Source: Sporosarcina jeotgali
Lineage (GTDB): Bacteria > Bacillota > Bacilli > Bacillales_A > Planococcaceae
Direction of reading: 5' to 3'
Length of the DNA stretch: 64,000 bases
NCBI RefSeq assembly: GCF_033304595.1
Contig: NZ_CP116341.1
Location: 2,583,001-2,647,000, forward strand
The notes under the pieces are model-generated. The model was not told the DNA's origin. It made no database searches and saw only the letters and a list, made by a program, of their open reading frames with translations. The position numbers and the translations under genes were made by a program. Positions 31,351 to 40,662 of this stretch are shown here, one piece after another. Each line of letters begins with the position of its first letter. Position 1 is the stretch's first letter.

Positions 31351-32463
31351 ATGATTTCAACTAACGACATGATCTCCCAAGATCCTTGGGAAGCTTATTT
31401 AGACGTGGATACCCACGGACGCCAAGTTCTTTCGAGTATTGAATTTACAACGACATACTTATGCAATATGCGCTGTGAACATTGCGCCGTCGGCTATATG
31501 CTCCAGCCAAAAGACCCTGACGCTCTTCCAATAGAGCTGCTCATTCAACGTCTGGAAGAAATTCCTCATTTACGTACAATTAGTTTAACAGGCGGCGAAC
31601 CGATGTTTTCGAAACGATCGGTGGAGCGATACGTTTTGCCTCTCCTCAAATACGCACATGACCGAGGCATTCGCACGCAGATGAATTCTAATTTGACGAT
31701 GCCTCTTGAGCGATATGAAATGATCGCTCCTTACCTTGACGTTCTTCACATTTCCCATAACTGGGGGACCGTTGAAGATTTCGCGGAAGGCGGGTTCGCA
31801 AATATGGAACGCATGCCTTCATTTGAAAAACGCGCCGAACAATTTCAACGGATGATTGAAAACAGCCGTGCTTTAGCAGACTTAGGCGTAACGGTCTCAG
31901 CAGAAACGATGCTGAATCGCAGAACACTTCCGCACTTGCAAAAGATCCATGAACAAGTTGTAAACGAAATGAAGTGTGCACGACACGAAATTCACCCAAT
32001 GTACCCGAGTGACTTTGCGTCAACACTTGAAGTCCTTTCGTTGGATGAAACCCGCAAGGCGATAAAAGAAATCCTTGAATTCCGCGACCCTTCCACATGG
32101 ATGCTTTTCGGTACGCTGCCCTTCTATTCTTGCAGTCCAGCCGTTGCAGATCAGGAATTGCTGGCACAGCTTCAAGCGAGTCCTAACGTGTCTGTCCGCA
32201 ATGATCCCGATGGAAGATCCCGCTTAAACGTCAATATCTTTACAGGCGATGTCATTGTGACAGATTTCGGCGATGTACCGCCGCTTGGAAATATCCAAGA
32301 TGGAAATCTTCCGGATATGTATGATGCATGGCAGCAGCACTCACTCGCGAAGTCCGTTAGCTGTCACTGTCCCGCCGTACGTTGTCTCGGTCCCAATCTA
32401 CTTGTGAAAAATGCGTATTATAAGAATATTGACTTTACAAATAGGAAAGCCGTACTGATATAA
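31351..32463 (+). CDS. yfkAB: Radical SAM/CxCxxxxC protein YfkAB
   Basis: 370 aa. The radical-SAM cluster motif is CNMRCEHC (CxxxCxxC, residues 38-45), the SAM glycine motif is SLTGGEPMF, and the C-terminal CHCPAVRC (CxCxxxxC) motif defines the YfkAB family. The extra cysteines suggest a second iron-sulfur cluster. The reaction is unknown. RBS ACAGGAG lies 8 nt upstream of the ATG. It is followed 35 nt later by guanine deaminase, probably in the same transcript. Confidence 0.92.
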   Translation: MISTNDMISQDPWEAYLDVDTHGRQVLSSIEFTTTYLCNMRCEHCAVGYMLQPKDPDALPIELLIQRLEEIPHLRTISLTGGEPMFSKRSVERYVLPLLKYAHDRGIRTQMNSNLTMPLERYEMIAPYLDVLHISHNWGTVEDFAEGGFANMERMPSFEKRAEQFQRMIENSRALADLGVTVSAETMLNRRTLPHLQKIHEQVVNEMKCARHEIHPMYPSDFASTLEVLSLDETRKAIKEILEFRDPSTWMLFGTLPFYSCSPAVADQELLAQLQASPNVSVRNDPDGRSRLNVNIFTGDVIVTDFGDVPPLGNIQDGNLPDMYDAWQQHSLAKSVSCHCPAVRCLGPNLLVKNAYYKNIDFTNRKAVLI

Positions 32464-32498
32464 CAGGCTCTATCACATAGATGAGGGGTATGAATGTT

Positions 32499-33860
32499 AT
32501 GTATACAAAAGTTTTTTTAGCAACTGCTTTTTCAAGCACGTCACCAAAAGAGGTAGCCGTTTTGAAGGACTGCCTTTTCTGTATTGACGATAAAGGAATA
32601 ATCGACCGTATTGTGCACCCTGAACATGATGATTACGATAGCATTCTCAACGAGTATGTGAATACGCATGCTTTCTATAAAATCGATGAAGGTTCCTATC
32701 TGCTTCCCGGATTTATTGACCTGCACATCCATGCGTCTCAATGGGCACAAGCTGGAACTGCACTGGATATTCCCCTTCATGACTGGTTAAGTACATATAC
32801 ATTCCCTTCTGAAGCGAAATTTGCAGACCTCGACTATGCGAAATTAGTCTATGAAGATGTAGTCAGCACGCTTCTCGCTAACGGCACGACGACTGCCCTT
32901 TACTTTGCTACGGTTCACAAAGAGGCGAGTGTTTTACTTGCAGACATTTGTGCGAAACAAGGCCAGCGCGGCTTGGTTGGAAAAGTTGTGATGGATTTAG
33001 CTCAAGAATGCCCTGATTTTTATCGAGACGCAGACACTCAGACTGCTTTGCAAGATACCGAGGAATTCATCCTTGAAGTAAAGAAAATTGCCGAAACGAC
33101 GAAACAAGGCGTCTATCCGGTTGTCACTCCAAGATTCATCCCGACATGTACGGATGAAGTGTTAGAAGGTCTTGGCGCACTTGCCGCTAAATATGATACA
33201 CACATCCAATCGCATTGCAGTGAAAGTGATTGGGCGCATCAGCATGTGCAGCAGCGTTTCGGAAAGAACGATGCGCAAGCACTGAATGACTTCGGATTGC
33301 TGCAAGATAAGTCCGTTATGGCTCATAGTAATTTCCTTTCAGATGAGGATGCAAAATTGTTCGCTGAAACCGGCAGCGCGATTGCCCACTGCCCTGTGTC
33401 AAATGCATACTTTGCGAACAGTGTAATTCCCATTGCAAAATTCGCTCGTATGGGCGTGGATATTGGTCTTGGATCAGATATTTCTGGCGGGTTTTCTCCT
33501 AGTCTATACGATAATTCACGGCAAGCAGTCATGTCTTCCCGCATGTTGGAAGATGGCGTAAATCCAGACTTGCCTACAGAAGAACGCGGGGTAAAAGATT
33601 CCCGCATTACGATTGCAGAAGCATTCCACTTGGTTACTGCTGGAGGCGGAGCAAGTTTAAGTTTACCGATTGGACGTCTGGAAGAAGGGTATGCATGGGA
33701 TGTTCAGCGTATTGATACAACAATCCCAACTGCTAAGCTTCCATTGTTTGACCCTGACGAACCGTTACTCGATATTTTCCAAAAGATGATGTACTTGGTG
33801 CGTCCTGAAAATATTCGTGACGTTTGGGTGCAAGGTGAATTGGTCCATTCTCGGAACTAA
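32499..33860 (+). CDS. guaD: Guanine deaminase (amidohydrolase type)
   Basis: About 453 aa metal-dependent amidohydrolase. Ligands are visible in LLPGFIDLHIHASQW (HxH), HIQSHCSES (His), VMAHSNFLSDED (His) and GLGSDISGG (Asp). PGFIDLHIHASQ is characteristic of guanine deaminases converting guanine to xanthine in purine salvage. This is the large amidohydrolase form, unlike the small cytidine-deaminase-like GuaD of B. subtilis. ATG 32499 is chosen because GAGGGG is too close to the earlier ATG at 32490. Family certainty is good; guanine specificity is probable. Confidence 0.88.
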   Translation: MYTKVFLATAFSSTSPKEVAVLKDCLFCIDDKGIIDRIVHPEHDDYDSILNEYVNTHAFYKIDEGSYLLPGFIDLHIHASQWAQAGTALDIPLHDWLSTYTFPSEAKFADLDYAKLVYEDVVSTLLANGTTTALYFATVHKEASVLLADICAKQGQRGLVGKVVMDLAQECPDFYRDADTQTALQDTEEFILEVKKIAETTKQGVYPVVTPRFIPTCTDEVLEGLGALAAKYDTHIQSHCSESDWAHQHVQQRFGKNDAQALNDFGLLQDKSVMAHSNFLSDEDAKLFAETGSAIAHCPVSNAYFANSVIPIAKFARMGVDIGLGSDISGGFSPSLYDNSRQAVMSSRMLEDGVNPDLPTEERGVKDSRITIAEAFHLVTAGGGASLSLPIGRLEEGYAWDVQRIDTTIPTAKLPLFDPDEPLLDIFQKMMYLVRPENIRDVWVQGELVHSRN

Positions 33861-33983
33861 AAACCGTGAATATACCGTTCAATTAATAAAACGGAATCGA
33901 ACTGTGTCAAGTACTTGAAAGAACCTGATTTTCTGACACAGCCTAAAAAAGAAGGCGCAAAAGCTTAACCTATCTGATATAAA

Positions 33984-34026
33984 AAAGACTGCCGAGCAGC
34001 GATCGTTCGCAGTTCGGCAGTCTTTT
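33984..34026. terminator. Bidirectional terminator
   Basis: AAAGACTGCCGA pairs with TTCGGCAGTCTTT and has A/T-runs on both sides. It separates guanine deaminase from the convergent Na+/H+ antiporter. Confidence 0.88.
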
Positions 34027-34052
34027 TCATCATTTGTGCAACTGTCTTCCTT

Positions 34053-35999
34053 TTACAGCTGCAAGCTATTCTCAATCGCTAGAAGGTTTTCCCTGTATTG
34101 TTTCATTTCACTTCTTGTGATGTCTCCTTTTTCAAAAGCATTATGAATATACGTTCTCTCGGTTTGCAGTGCGTAGTCTATCCATTCATGCAAATGACCA
34201 AGTGCTTCCCTCTCAAGACCCTGTCCTCCCATCCTTTCATAATTCAGCAGGAAGGCTTCTACAAGCTCCGGTGAGAATTCGCCTTCTTCCAGTGCTTTCA
34301 GTTTCGCAGTGACGAACTGGCCATTACTCTGAAAAAGAATTCTTCTTTGTTCTCTCCTATGTTCTAAAGTGAGAGGTTTCAAATGCAAGTTTTTAAGCTG
34401 TCTCTTCAGCAATCTGCTGTAAAAAGAATTGAAACTATACTTCTTATCTTTAGTTATCCGATACAGTCTTTTATTTATCCTTCTCAGATAAGGAAACGCC
34501 AATTGTATACGTACAAGGCCTTGCTTAACTAATCTCTTTGTATTTTCCAATTGCCACTCTAAAATAAGTTGACGGATTTTGCGTTCACTTTTGTTCAAAT
34601 CATTAAGACTCGTAAACGAAAAAATTCTGTCGTTGTACATTTTAATAACTCTCCCAATCACTTGTTTGTTTTCATCAGTCCGCTGTTTCCGCAATTCTTT
34701 TTTCACACTGCGCAACATGGCAATTTCAAACGTATGATCTTCTTTAAGCGAAACAGCTTCTGCTCTCGGTGCAAACAGATGCAGTGTGAAGTTTGCAAGC
34801 AGCAGCGTCAGCAATATGACGCCCGCGGCAATGAATAGCAGCAAGTTACGTTCTGCAAATGGTGTTCCATCTTTCAAAAATAGCGGGAGTGAAAGGACAC
34901 TGACTAGCGTTATGGTTCCTCTAACTCCAGAGATGGTATACAGTAATGTGTCTACAATACGGCGCTTTCCACCAGACTCCGTCGTATTCTGGAAATTATT
35001 AAAGATTACAATCCAAGTAAATCTCAATGCTAATAGTGCGAATGTAATCGCAACAATATAACCAACGACAACAATTATCTGATTACTTGAATCATTAAGT
35101 ATGGTCTGGACAATGTTAGGAAGCTGGGTTCCTAACAGCACGAAAACAATTCCGTTCAAACTAAACGTGATCACGGACCATGTGTTTCTAGATAGCAATC
35201 TTAACTGCGCAACTTCAGGATTGAATCGCTTATGGGTCATAGAGTGCACAATACCGCCGCTTACAACTGCTAAAATCCCATTCACCCCAACAGCTTCTGC
35301 GATAACGAAAATGAGAAAAGGCAGCAAAATTTCCATTAGAATGAACGATATACTATTTTCGATACCAAGCGTTCGCAGCCATCTCATCAGCAAAATTTTC
35401 AAGAAACTTAATAACGCACCGAGCAGAATCCCTCCGACTGAAATCAGCACAAACGTAGTACTCGCTTCTAACAGTGAAAATGTCCCTGTTAATAGTGCTG
35501 CCAATGCAAATTGAAAGGATACAAGTCCGGAAGCATCATTAATTAATGATTCCCCTTCAAGTGTATGCCGGATTTTATGGGGGACTTTCACTTTCTCGGC
35601 CAATGCGCTTACAGCCACAGCATCTGTCGGTGCAAGTGCCGCTGCTAAAGCAAAAGCAGCCGCCAGCGGAAGCGAAGGCAATAAAAGATGTATAAATCCG
35701 CCGAGCAGACCCACCGTTACAAATACTAGACCAAGGGAAAGGGAAAGAATCGACTTCCGTTCTTTCCACAAAGCATTCTTATCCACATTCACCCCATCGT
35801 TAAATAGAATGGGAGCAATGAATAGCAGTAAAAACAGTTCCGGACTCAACTTAATAGAATGATCCGTTAACGGGATAGCGAGTACAATACCAAGCACTAC
35901 TTGAATGAGCGGCACTGCAATGGCTGGTAAAAAACGATTCAGCACGTTTGAAACAAAAACTGCACTCAGCATAAGTAATATGACTTCAAAAATTTCCAC
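34053..35999 (-). CDS. CPA1 family Na+/H+ antiporter
   Basis: 648 aa. A 12-13 segment membrane domain carries the CPA1 ion-binding residues in ALAPTDAVAVSAL and EGESLINDASGLVSF (ND motif near residue 157), and RGTITLVSVLSLPLF. A cytoplasmic C-terminal half of about 230 residues rich in basic and charged helices follows. It exchanges Na+ or K+ for H+ to control pH and salt. Single gene, with the ATG a few nt after GAAGGTG. Confidence 0.92.
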   Translation of the reverse strand: MEIFEVILLMLSAVFVSNVLNRFLPAIAVPLIQVVLGIVLAIPLTDHSIKLSPELFLLLFIAPILFNDGVNVDKNALWKERKSILSLSLGLVFVTVGLLGGFIHLLLPSLPLAAAFALAAALAPTDAVAVSALAEKVKVPHKIRHTLEGESLINDASGLVSFQFALAALLTGTFSLLEASTTFVLISVGGILLGALLSFLKILLMRWLRTLGIENSISFILMEILLPFLIFVIAEAVGVNGILAVVSGGIVHSMTHKRFNPEVAQLRLLSRNTWSVITFSLNGIVFVLLGTQLPNIVQTILNDSSNQIIVVVGYIVAITFALLALRFTWIVIFNNFQNTTESGGKRRIVDTLLYTISGVRGTITLVSVLSLPLFLKDGTPFAERNLLLFIAAGVILLTLLLANFTLHLFAPRAEAVSLKEDHTFEIAMLRSVKKELRKQRTDENKQVIGRVIKMYNDRIFSFTSLNDLNKSERKIRQLILEWQLENTKRLVKQGLVRIQLAFPYLRRINKRLYRITKDKKYSFNSFYSRLLKRQLKNLHLKPLTLEHRREQRRILFQSNGQFVTAKLKALEEGEFSPELVEAFLLNYERMGGQGLEREALGHLHEWIDYALQTERTYIHNAFEKGDITRSEMKQYRENLLAIENSLQL

Positions 36000-36170
36000 T
36001 TCTTCACCTTCTTGATGGTTGGATTACAGTCTTTTACAAAGTACCCTACTTAGTCAGTATGTACTCTGCATCCTACTATTATAAGGCTTCTCTGCTTCAT
36101 AGCGATGCATAAAGGTTTGAAATCTTATATAGACGGTATAGTAAGGTATTAGGTATTAGGGAGTGAGTCG

Positions 36171-36665
36171 ATGAAGGTCAATGAAGAAGCACGGGAAAAG
36201 TTATTAGAAGAAGTGGCTGGACTAACGGATGAAGAGGTAAATTGGAAACCCTCAGAGGAAAAATGGTCTGTAAGGCAAGTACTGGAACATTTATATTTAA
36301 TGGAAGGCGGTATTGCGAAAACGATTCAATCTCAATTGCGTTCAGATGAGCATCATTCGACTCCGCACAAGCCAATTGAACGCACGGTCGACCGCACTCA
36401 AAAGGTTGAAGTTCCTGACTTCGCACGACCTGGAGATACATTTTATACATTGGATGAATTAAAAAGTAAGCTGCACGAATCTCATAACGCACTTCAAAAG
36501 ATCGAAAATACAGTACCTGCTGATCAACTGGAAGTAAAGTCTTATCCCCATCCTGTATTTGGAGACATGAGTCTGGCTCAATACATTCCATTTGTGGGCT
36601 ACCATGAGCTGCGTCATATCGAACAGATTCAAGAAGTAAAAGAAGCGATGATTGCTGCAAAATAA
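36171..36665 (+). CDS. DinB family protein
   Basis: 164 aa four-helix protein with DinB-type metal-binding histidines in VLEHLYLMEGG and GYHELRHIEQIQEV, and the WKPSEEKWSVRQV segment of DinB/YfiT-like proteins. Relatives include thiol S-transferases that use bacillithiol; the actual substrate here is unknown. RBS GGGAGTGAG precedes the ATG. Confidence 0.88.
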   Translation: MKVNEEAREKLLEEVAGLTDEEVNWKPSEEKWSVRQVLEHLYLMEGGIAKTIQSQLRSDEHHSTPHKPIERTVDRTQKVEVPDFARPGDTFYTLDELKSKLHESHNALQKIENTVPADQLEVKSYPHPVFGDMSLAQYIPFVGYHELRHIEQIQEVKEAMIAAK

Positions 36666-36692
36666 GCAACTGATTATGCAATCCAACGAGAA

Positions 36693-36727
36693 AAAGACCG
36701 AGATACTGTTAACGGTGTCTCGGTCTT
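36693..36727. terminator. Bidirectional terminator
   Basis: AAAGACCGAGA pairs with TCTCGGTCTTT, between the convergent DinB and DHHW genes. Confidence 0.88.
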
Positions 36728-36738
36728 TCTTTGCATTT

Positions 36739-37863
36739 TTATTGACGCAGCCAAATCAAGTTCTGGTCTTCAGCAAAATTAGCGATATTATACACAAACA
36801 ACACGTCTTGAATGCCTTTCTCTTCAGCGACCCGGGCCATATTCCGATGGTCATATCTCAAATCGACCATATAGATTTCTTCAAAATGATTCGCTAAAAA
36901 TGGAACTAACGCATGGGCGTATGAGTCTTTGATAATCATTAATTTCCGTCCATTTTCCACATTGGAATGGACCGTCACGGCGCGATGATTGCCGCCTAAA
37001 AACACTGAATACTGATCACGTTTTTTAAGAAACTCCCATGCATAGAGAGAATCCATTTTCGACTGGCCATCGTCAATATCGATATCATAGGATACATCGA
37101 AGTTCGGCTCGAATATGTTGATTTCATCTGCTGCCAAGAAAGGGTCATTCGCTTTCGCGTCATACGTTCCTCGGAAGTTTTCAGACACCTTTCGAATCGT
37201 AAACGCATCCAGGGAGTACGGCGTCATTCCCATTTTCTCCATCGCTGCCTGGTAAGCGATAAATGCACCATAAGGCGTCCAGTGATGATCTGTGTGAAAA
37301 TAGATTTGCTTGTCTGTAGCTCCTTGTAATGCAGCTGCAGCATCTATCCAGTCGATATCCCCTTTCACTTGTTCTTCGACGCGTCGAATCGCTGCTGTTT
37401 CACTCGCTGTCGGGGCAAATTTCGGCAGTTTTTCAGGATACAGTTCGATAGAGGTCGGGGCAAGCAGCCCATACACTGAAATAATTTTTGTCTTCTGCAA
37501 GAAACGTGAAATACTTTCACTATTGGCATCGAGCTGCTCTGAAGGTTCTTCAAACTTCTCAAACAAATAGCCGTCTTCTCCGAAGTACACGCCATTGTTA
37601 TCCTTTTTCAATACTCCTTTTTGAGCAGATGCTTTAATGCTTGTCCAAAACCGTTTATGGACGAACTGATCACTTAAGTACGTTTCTACATCTTTTGTAA
37701 ATGCTCCTGAAGTAATCCTGTCCAGAGACACTTCGGGGAATTTCATCAACGGGCGGTTTTCAGCCTGAGAAAACGGCTGGTCTTCTGCCAGCAGATTCAT
37801 ACATGCAATCCCGGCAAGAAAAACGGCAAAGAGGACAATCATTATCATATTCAAGCGCTTCAC
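36739..37863 (-). CDS. DHHW family surface protein (AlgX/AlgJ-like)
   Basis: 374 aa. N-terminal membrane anchor (MIMIVLFAVFLAGIACMNL), then an extracytoplasmic SGNH-hydrolase-like domain. It contains IYFHTDHHWTPYGAFIAY (the DHHW signature, Asp-His pair) and LMIIKDSYAHALVPFL, which carries the Ser of the second block. DHHW/AlgX-like proteins accept or transfer acyl groups from MBOAT partners to surface polysaccharide. It follows the MBOAT gene at 38 nt, as usual for this partnership. Confidence 0.9.
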   Translation of the reverse strand: MKRLNMIMIVLFAVFLAGIACMNLLAEDQPFSQAENRPLMKFPEVSLDRITSGAFTKDVETYLSDQFVHKRFWTSIKASAQKGVLKKDNNGVYFGEDGYLFEKFEEPSEQLDANSESISRFLQKTKIISVYGLLAPTSIELYPEKLPKFAPTASETAAIRRVEEQVKGDIDWIDAAAALQGATDKQIYFHTDHHWTPYGAFIAYQAAMEKMGMTPYSLDAFTIRKVSENFRGTYDAKANDPFLAADEINIFEPNFDVSYDIDIDDGQSKMDSLYAWEFLKKRDQYSVFLGGNHRAVTVHSNVENGRKLMIIKDSYAHALVPFLANHFEEIYMVDLRYDHRNMARVAEEKGIQDVLFVYNIANFAEDQNLIWLRQ

Positions 37864-37901
37864 AATTCTTCTCCTCCTGCCTTATTCGAATTCAATTGGT
37901 A

Positions 37902-39326
37902 TTAAAAACGGAAGTAAAGGAATGGATTAAACGAATCATCCACTAAGAATGAAGTCGACAGGAACAGAATCGTCAAGAAAAAGAGCACTTGCAAAACTGT
38001 TTGAATCCACTCGTTTCGAACGATTTCACTTCGTTCCGCACACCGCTTCCAAAGTTTCTTAAACAGCGGAGTCGATAGAAGCCCGGCAATGAGCAGTAAA
38101 ATACCATTCGTATAAACGTCATATAGAAATGCTGTATTGTAGAGCGGGCGGCCGCTCAAGCCGATCATCACCTGTGCGTACTGAATCCCTTCTCCAATAT
38201 CTTCAAAGACGAAGAGCACCCAGCTGAACAGGATAATGATGAGTAAATACGCATGCTGAAGAAAACGCGGGAGCTTTTCAAGCCATTTCAGCAAGCCTGC
38301 ACGTTCTATTCCTATGAGAACCCCGAAATACAAGCCCCACAGCACATAATTCCAACTGGCGCCATGCCATAAGCCCGTCAATCCCCAGACAATGAACAAA
38401 TTACGATAGAGGATCAGCTGCCCTTTCCGATTGCCCCCAAGAGGAATGTAGACGTAATCACGAAACCAGGACCCTAGGGTAATATGCCAGCGCCGCCAAA
38501 ACTCAGAAGCATTCTTCGCAATATACGGATAGTTAAAGTTCGTTGGAAAACTGAATCCAAACATTAGCCCAAGACCAATCGCCATGTCCGAATAGCCGCT
38601 GAAGTCAAAGTAGATTTGGAATGCAAATGCAATAATTCCCAGCCAAGCAGTTAATACGGTAAGGTCTGAAATCCCCTGGCTCTCTACACTAGCCCACAAC
38701 TGACCGATTGTATTGGCGATTAAGACCTTCTTGCCAAGTCCAATGATGAATATCCTCACACCATCTGCAAATTGACTCAGTTGAAACGTCCGGTTCATCA
38801 ATTCCTTCTCAATTATTTCGTAACGGACAATAGGTCCTGCAATCAGCTGAGGGAATAAGGAGACATAGAGTGCAAACGTAACGATATTTTTTTGCGGCCG
38901 CACTTTCCCCCGATACACATCAATTGCGTAAGACATCGTTTGAAACGTATAAAAGGAAATACCGATTGGCAGCGGTAACTCCAATGGTTCAATACCTGTC
39001 CCAATGAGGGAATTGACACTTCCAATGAGAAAATCTGCGTATTTGAAAAATGATAGAACGGCTAGATTTACAACGAGTGAAGATAGGAGTCCAAGCTTTG
39101 CATAAAGCGGCCGCTGTTCCCGGTACCGTCCGATAATGCGCCCATGTATGTAATCCGCCAGTGCAGAAAAAATCATTAACGCTATGTAAACAGGCTCTCC
39201 CCATGCGTAAAAGAATAGACTGACGCCAAGCAGTGTGACGTTTTTGATGGACCGCGGACTGATGTAATAGAGTATGAGTGCTAGAGGCAAAAAGAAAAAT
39301 AGAAATGTTAAACTGCTGAATACCAT
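37902..39326 (-). CDS. MBOAT family O-acyltransferase (AlgI/DltB-like)
   Basis: 474 aa, about 11 membrane segments. Core motif FWRRWHITLGSWFRDYVYIP, then the invariant catalytic His in GLTGLWHGASWNYVLWG. It moves acyl groups across the membrane for O-acetylation of an exported glycan or teichoic acid. Gene order DUF4358 lipoprotein - MBOAT - DHHW suggests a dedicated surface-modification system. The start ATG is preceded by GGGGGG. Confidence 0.93.
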   Translation of the reverse strand: MVFSSLTFLFFFLPLALILYYISPRSIKNVTLLGVSLFFYAWGEPVYIALMIFSALADYIHGRIIGRYREQRPLYAKLGLLSSLVVNLAVLSFFKYADFLIGSVNSLIGTGIEPLELPLPIGISFYTFQTMSYAIDVYRGKVRPQKNIVTFALYVSLFPQLIAGPIVRYEIIEKELMNRTFQLSQFADGVRIFIIGLGKKVLIANTIGQLWASVESQGISDLTVLTAWLGIIAFAFQIYFDFSGYSDMAIGLGLMFGFSFPTNFNYPYIAKNASEFWRRWHITLGSWFRDYVYIPLGGNRKGQLILYRNLFIVWGLTGLWHGASWNYVLWGLYFGVLIGIERAGLLKWLEKLPRFLQHAYLLIIILFSWVLFVFEDIGEGIQYAQVMIGLSGRPLYNTAFLYDVYTNGILLLIAGLLSTPLFKKLWKRCAERSEIVRNEWIQTVLQVLFFLTILFLSTSFLVDDSFNPFLYFRF

Positions 39327-39355
39327 GCATTGCCCCCCTTACTCATTCAATTAGA

Positions 39356-39378
39356 AAAAGGCACATAGTGTGCCTTTT
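39356..39378. terminator. Hairpin between DUF4358 and MBOAT genes
   Basis: AAAAGGCACA pairs perfectly with TGTGCCTTTT around TAG. It lies inside the apparent operon, after the DUF4358 stop and 30 nt before the MBOAT start, so it may reduce rather than abolish downstream transcription. Confidence 0.75.
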
Positions 39379-39384
39379 CGTTTG

Positions 39385-39930
39385 TCAGAAGCTGTCGTTG
39401 AATGCTTTTTCAATTGCTTCTGGATTTGTATACGTCACATACAATAGGTATTTCCCTTTTGTGACGATTTTATTGTTCTTCACTTTTTCATATTGCTCCG
39501 GCAAGTATTGCTTCCATGTTTGATCTTGTGCAGCCAGTTCGTTTTCAAGCGTTGTCTTCAATTCATCGACCTGGTCTTCATTCTTTGCTTCCAGCAAGAT
39601 GATCTCATCTGCATTGACGTTCATAAGCGCCGCCAGGACAGTCCCATTTGCAAGGAACTCCGGGTTTAACTTCATTTTTTCAATCCAAATATCCGCTGCA
39701 GAATCTTCTCCTTCTGGTTCCGTCAAGTTCGTTTCTTGATGGGTTTGACCCATATCATCGACGCCTTCATCTTTTAAATCTTCTGCAACTTGGTCCCTAA
39801 TGTTCGACATAATATCTGCATACTCCACTTTTGAAACTTCATCCTTATTCGGTGCGTCCCCAGATTGAGTGCCGCATGCAGCCATCATAACTGCCATCAT
39901 CATTCCTGCTAATCCTGCTAGCTTCTTCAT
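39385..39930 (-). CDS. DUF4358 lipoprotein
   Basis: 181 aa. Signal and lipobox VMMAACGTQ, acidic linker, then a DUF4358-type domain (IEKMKLNPEFLANGTVLAAL, DEIILLEAKNEDQVDELK, GKYLLYVTYTNPEAIEKAF). DUF4358 lipoproteins commonly precede MBOAT/DHHW genes in Firmicutes; their role is unknown but presumably extracytoplasmic in the same acylation system. AGGGGAT precedes the ATG. Confidence 0.88.
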   Translation of the reverse strand: MKKLAGLAGMMMAVMMAACGTQSGDAPNKDEVSKVEYADIMSNIRDQVAEDLKDEGVDDMGQTHQETNLTEPEGEDSAADIWIEKMKLNPEFLANGTVLAALMNVNADEIILLEAKNEDQVDELKTTLENELAAQDQTWKQYLPEQYEKVKNNKIVTKGKYLLYVTYTNPEAIEKAFNDSF

Positions 39931-40107
39931 AAAATCCCCTCAATTCACTAACTAATCGTTTCTATGAAAGTAGTCGGATGAACCCTGGAAAAGTTTCAAT
40001 GCTATTTCGATAAAATGACTGACCAGCGAACGTTCAATAAGCGAGACGCATAACCTATATCGAGTCTATGAGAATAGAACATCATCTTCAGAAAGAAGGG
40101 GTGGAAA

Positions 40108-40640
40108 GAATGACTGCTGAAAATAAAAATAACGGGACTGCTGTTCATTATTTTGCAGACGTAACTAAAAATCCATTTTTTAAAAAAGACGATAAGAACT
40201 TCATTAATATCGTCAGCAGCGAGCAATTGAATTCACTGCAAGGCGTCTCGATGTTAGACATATATCTAAGCAAGGACAGTATTATCGAGCCGCATTATCA
40301 TCCGAATGGTTCCGAGCTTACGTATTGCATCTCTGGTTCCGCCACCATTTCCATGATGAACATTCAGACAAAAGAATTTCAACATTACCGGATCACACCT
40401 GGTCAGGTCGTTAATATTCCCCAAGGCTGGTGGCATTACCAATTGGCAAATGAAGAGAACACGCACTTACAAGGGATATTCAACGTAGGAATGCCCGAAG
40501 TGGTCTTCGGATCAGATTTGTTAACTCAAACGCCCCCTGATGTAATTCCGTATGCATATGGTATTGATCGAAACCTCTGGGAATCCGTGATTTCAAATGT
40601 GAAACCGATGACCGTAATCGGCCCTTCTCCGATGAACTAA
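40108..40640 (+). CDS. Cupin domain protein
   Basis: About 177 aa. Cupin motif 1 HYHPNGSELTYCISGSATI supplies two His and a Glu ligand; motif 2 PGQVVNIPQGWWHYQL supplies the third His. Single-domain cupins of this type resemble germin/oxalate-decarboxylase-like proteins, but activity cannot be assigned. ATG 40108 follows AAGAAGGGGTGG. Convergent with the RpiR-type gene, only 22 nt apart. Confidence 0.85.
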
Positions 40641-40662
40641 CTTAGCGCGATTAAAGTTGTTA

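Noticed and set aside
31688..32167. Minus-strand 159-codon frame
   Set aside because: Antisense to the radical SAM gene yfkAB, whose two cysteine motifs are intact.
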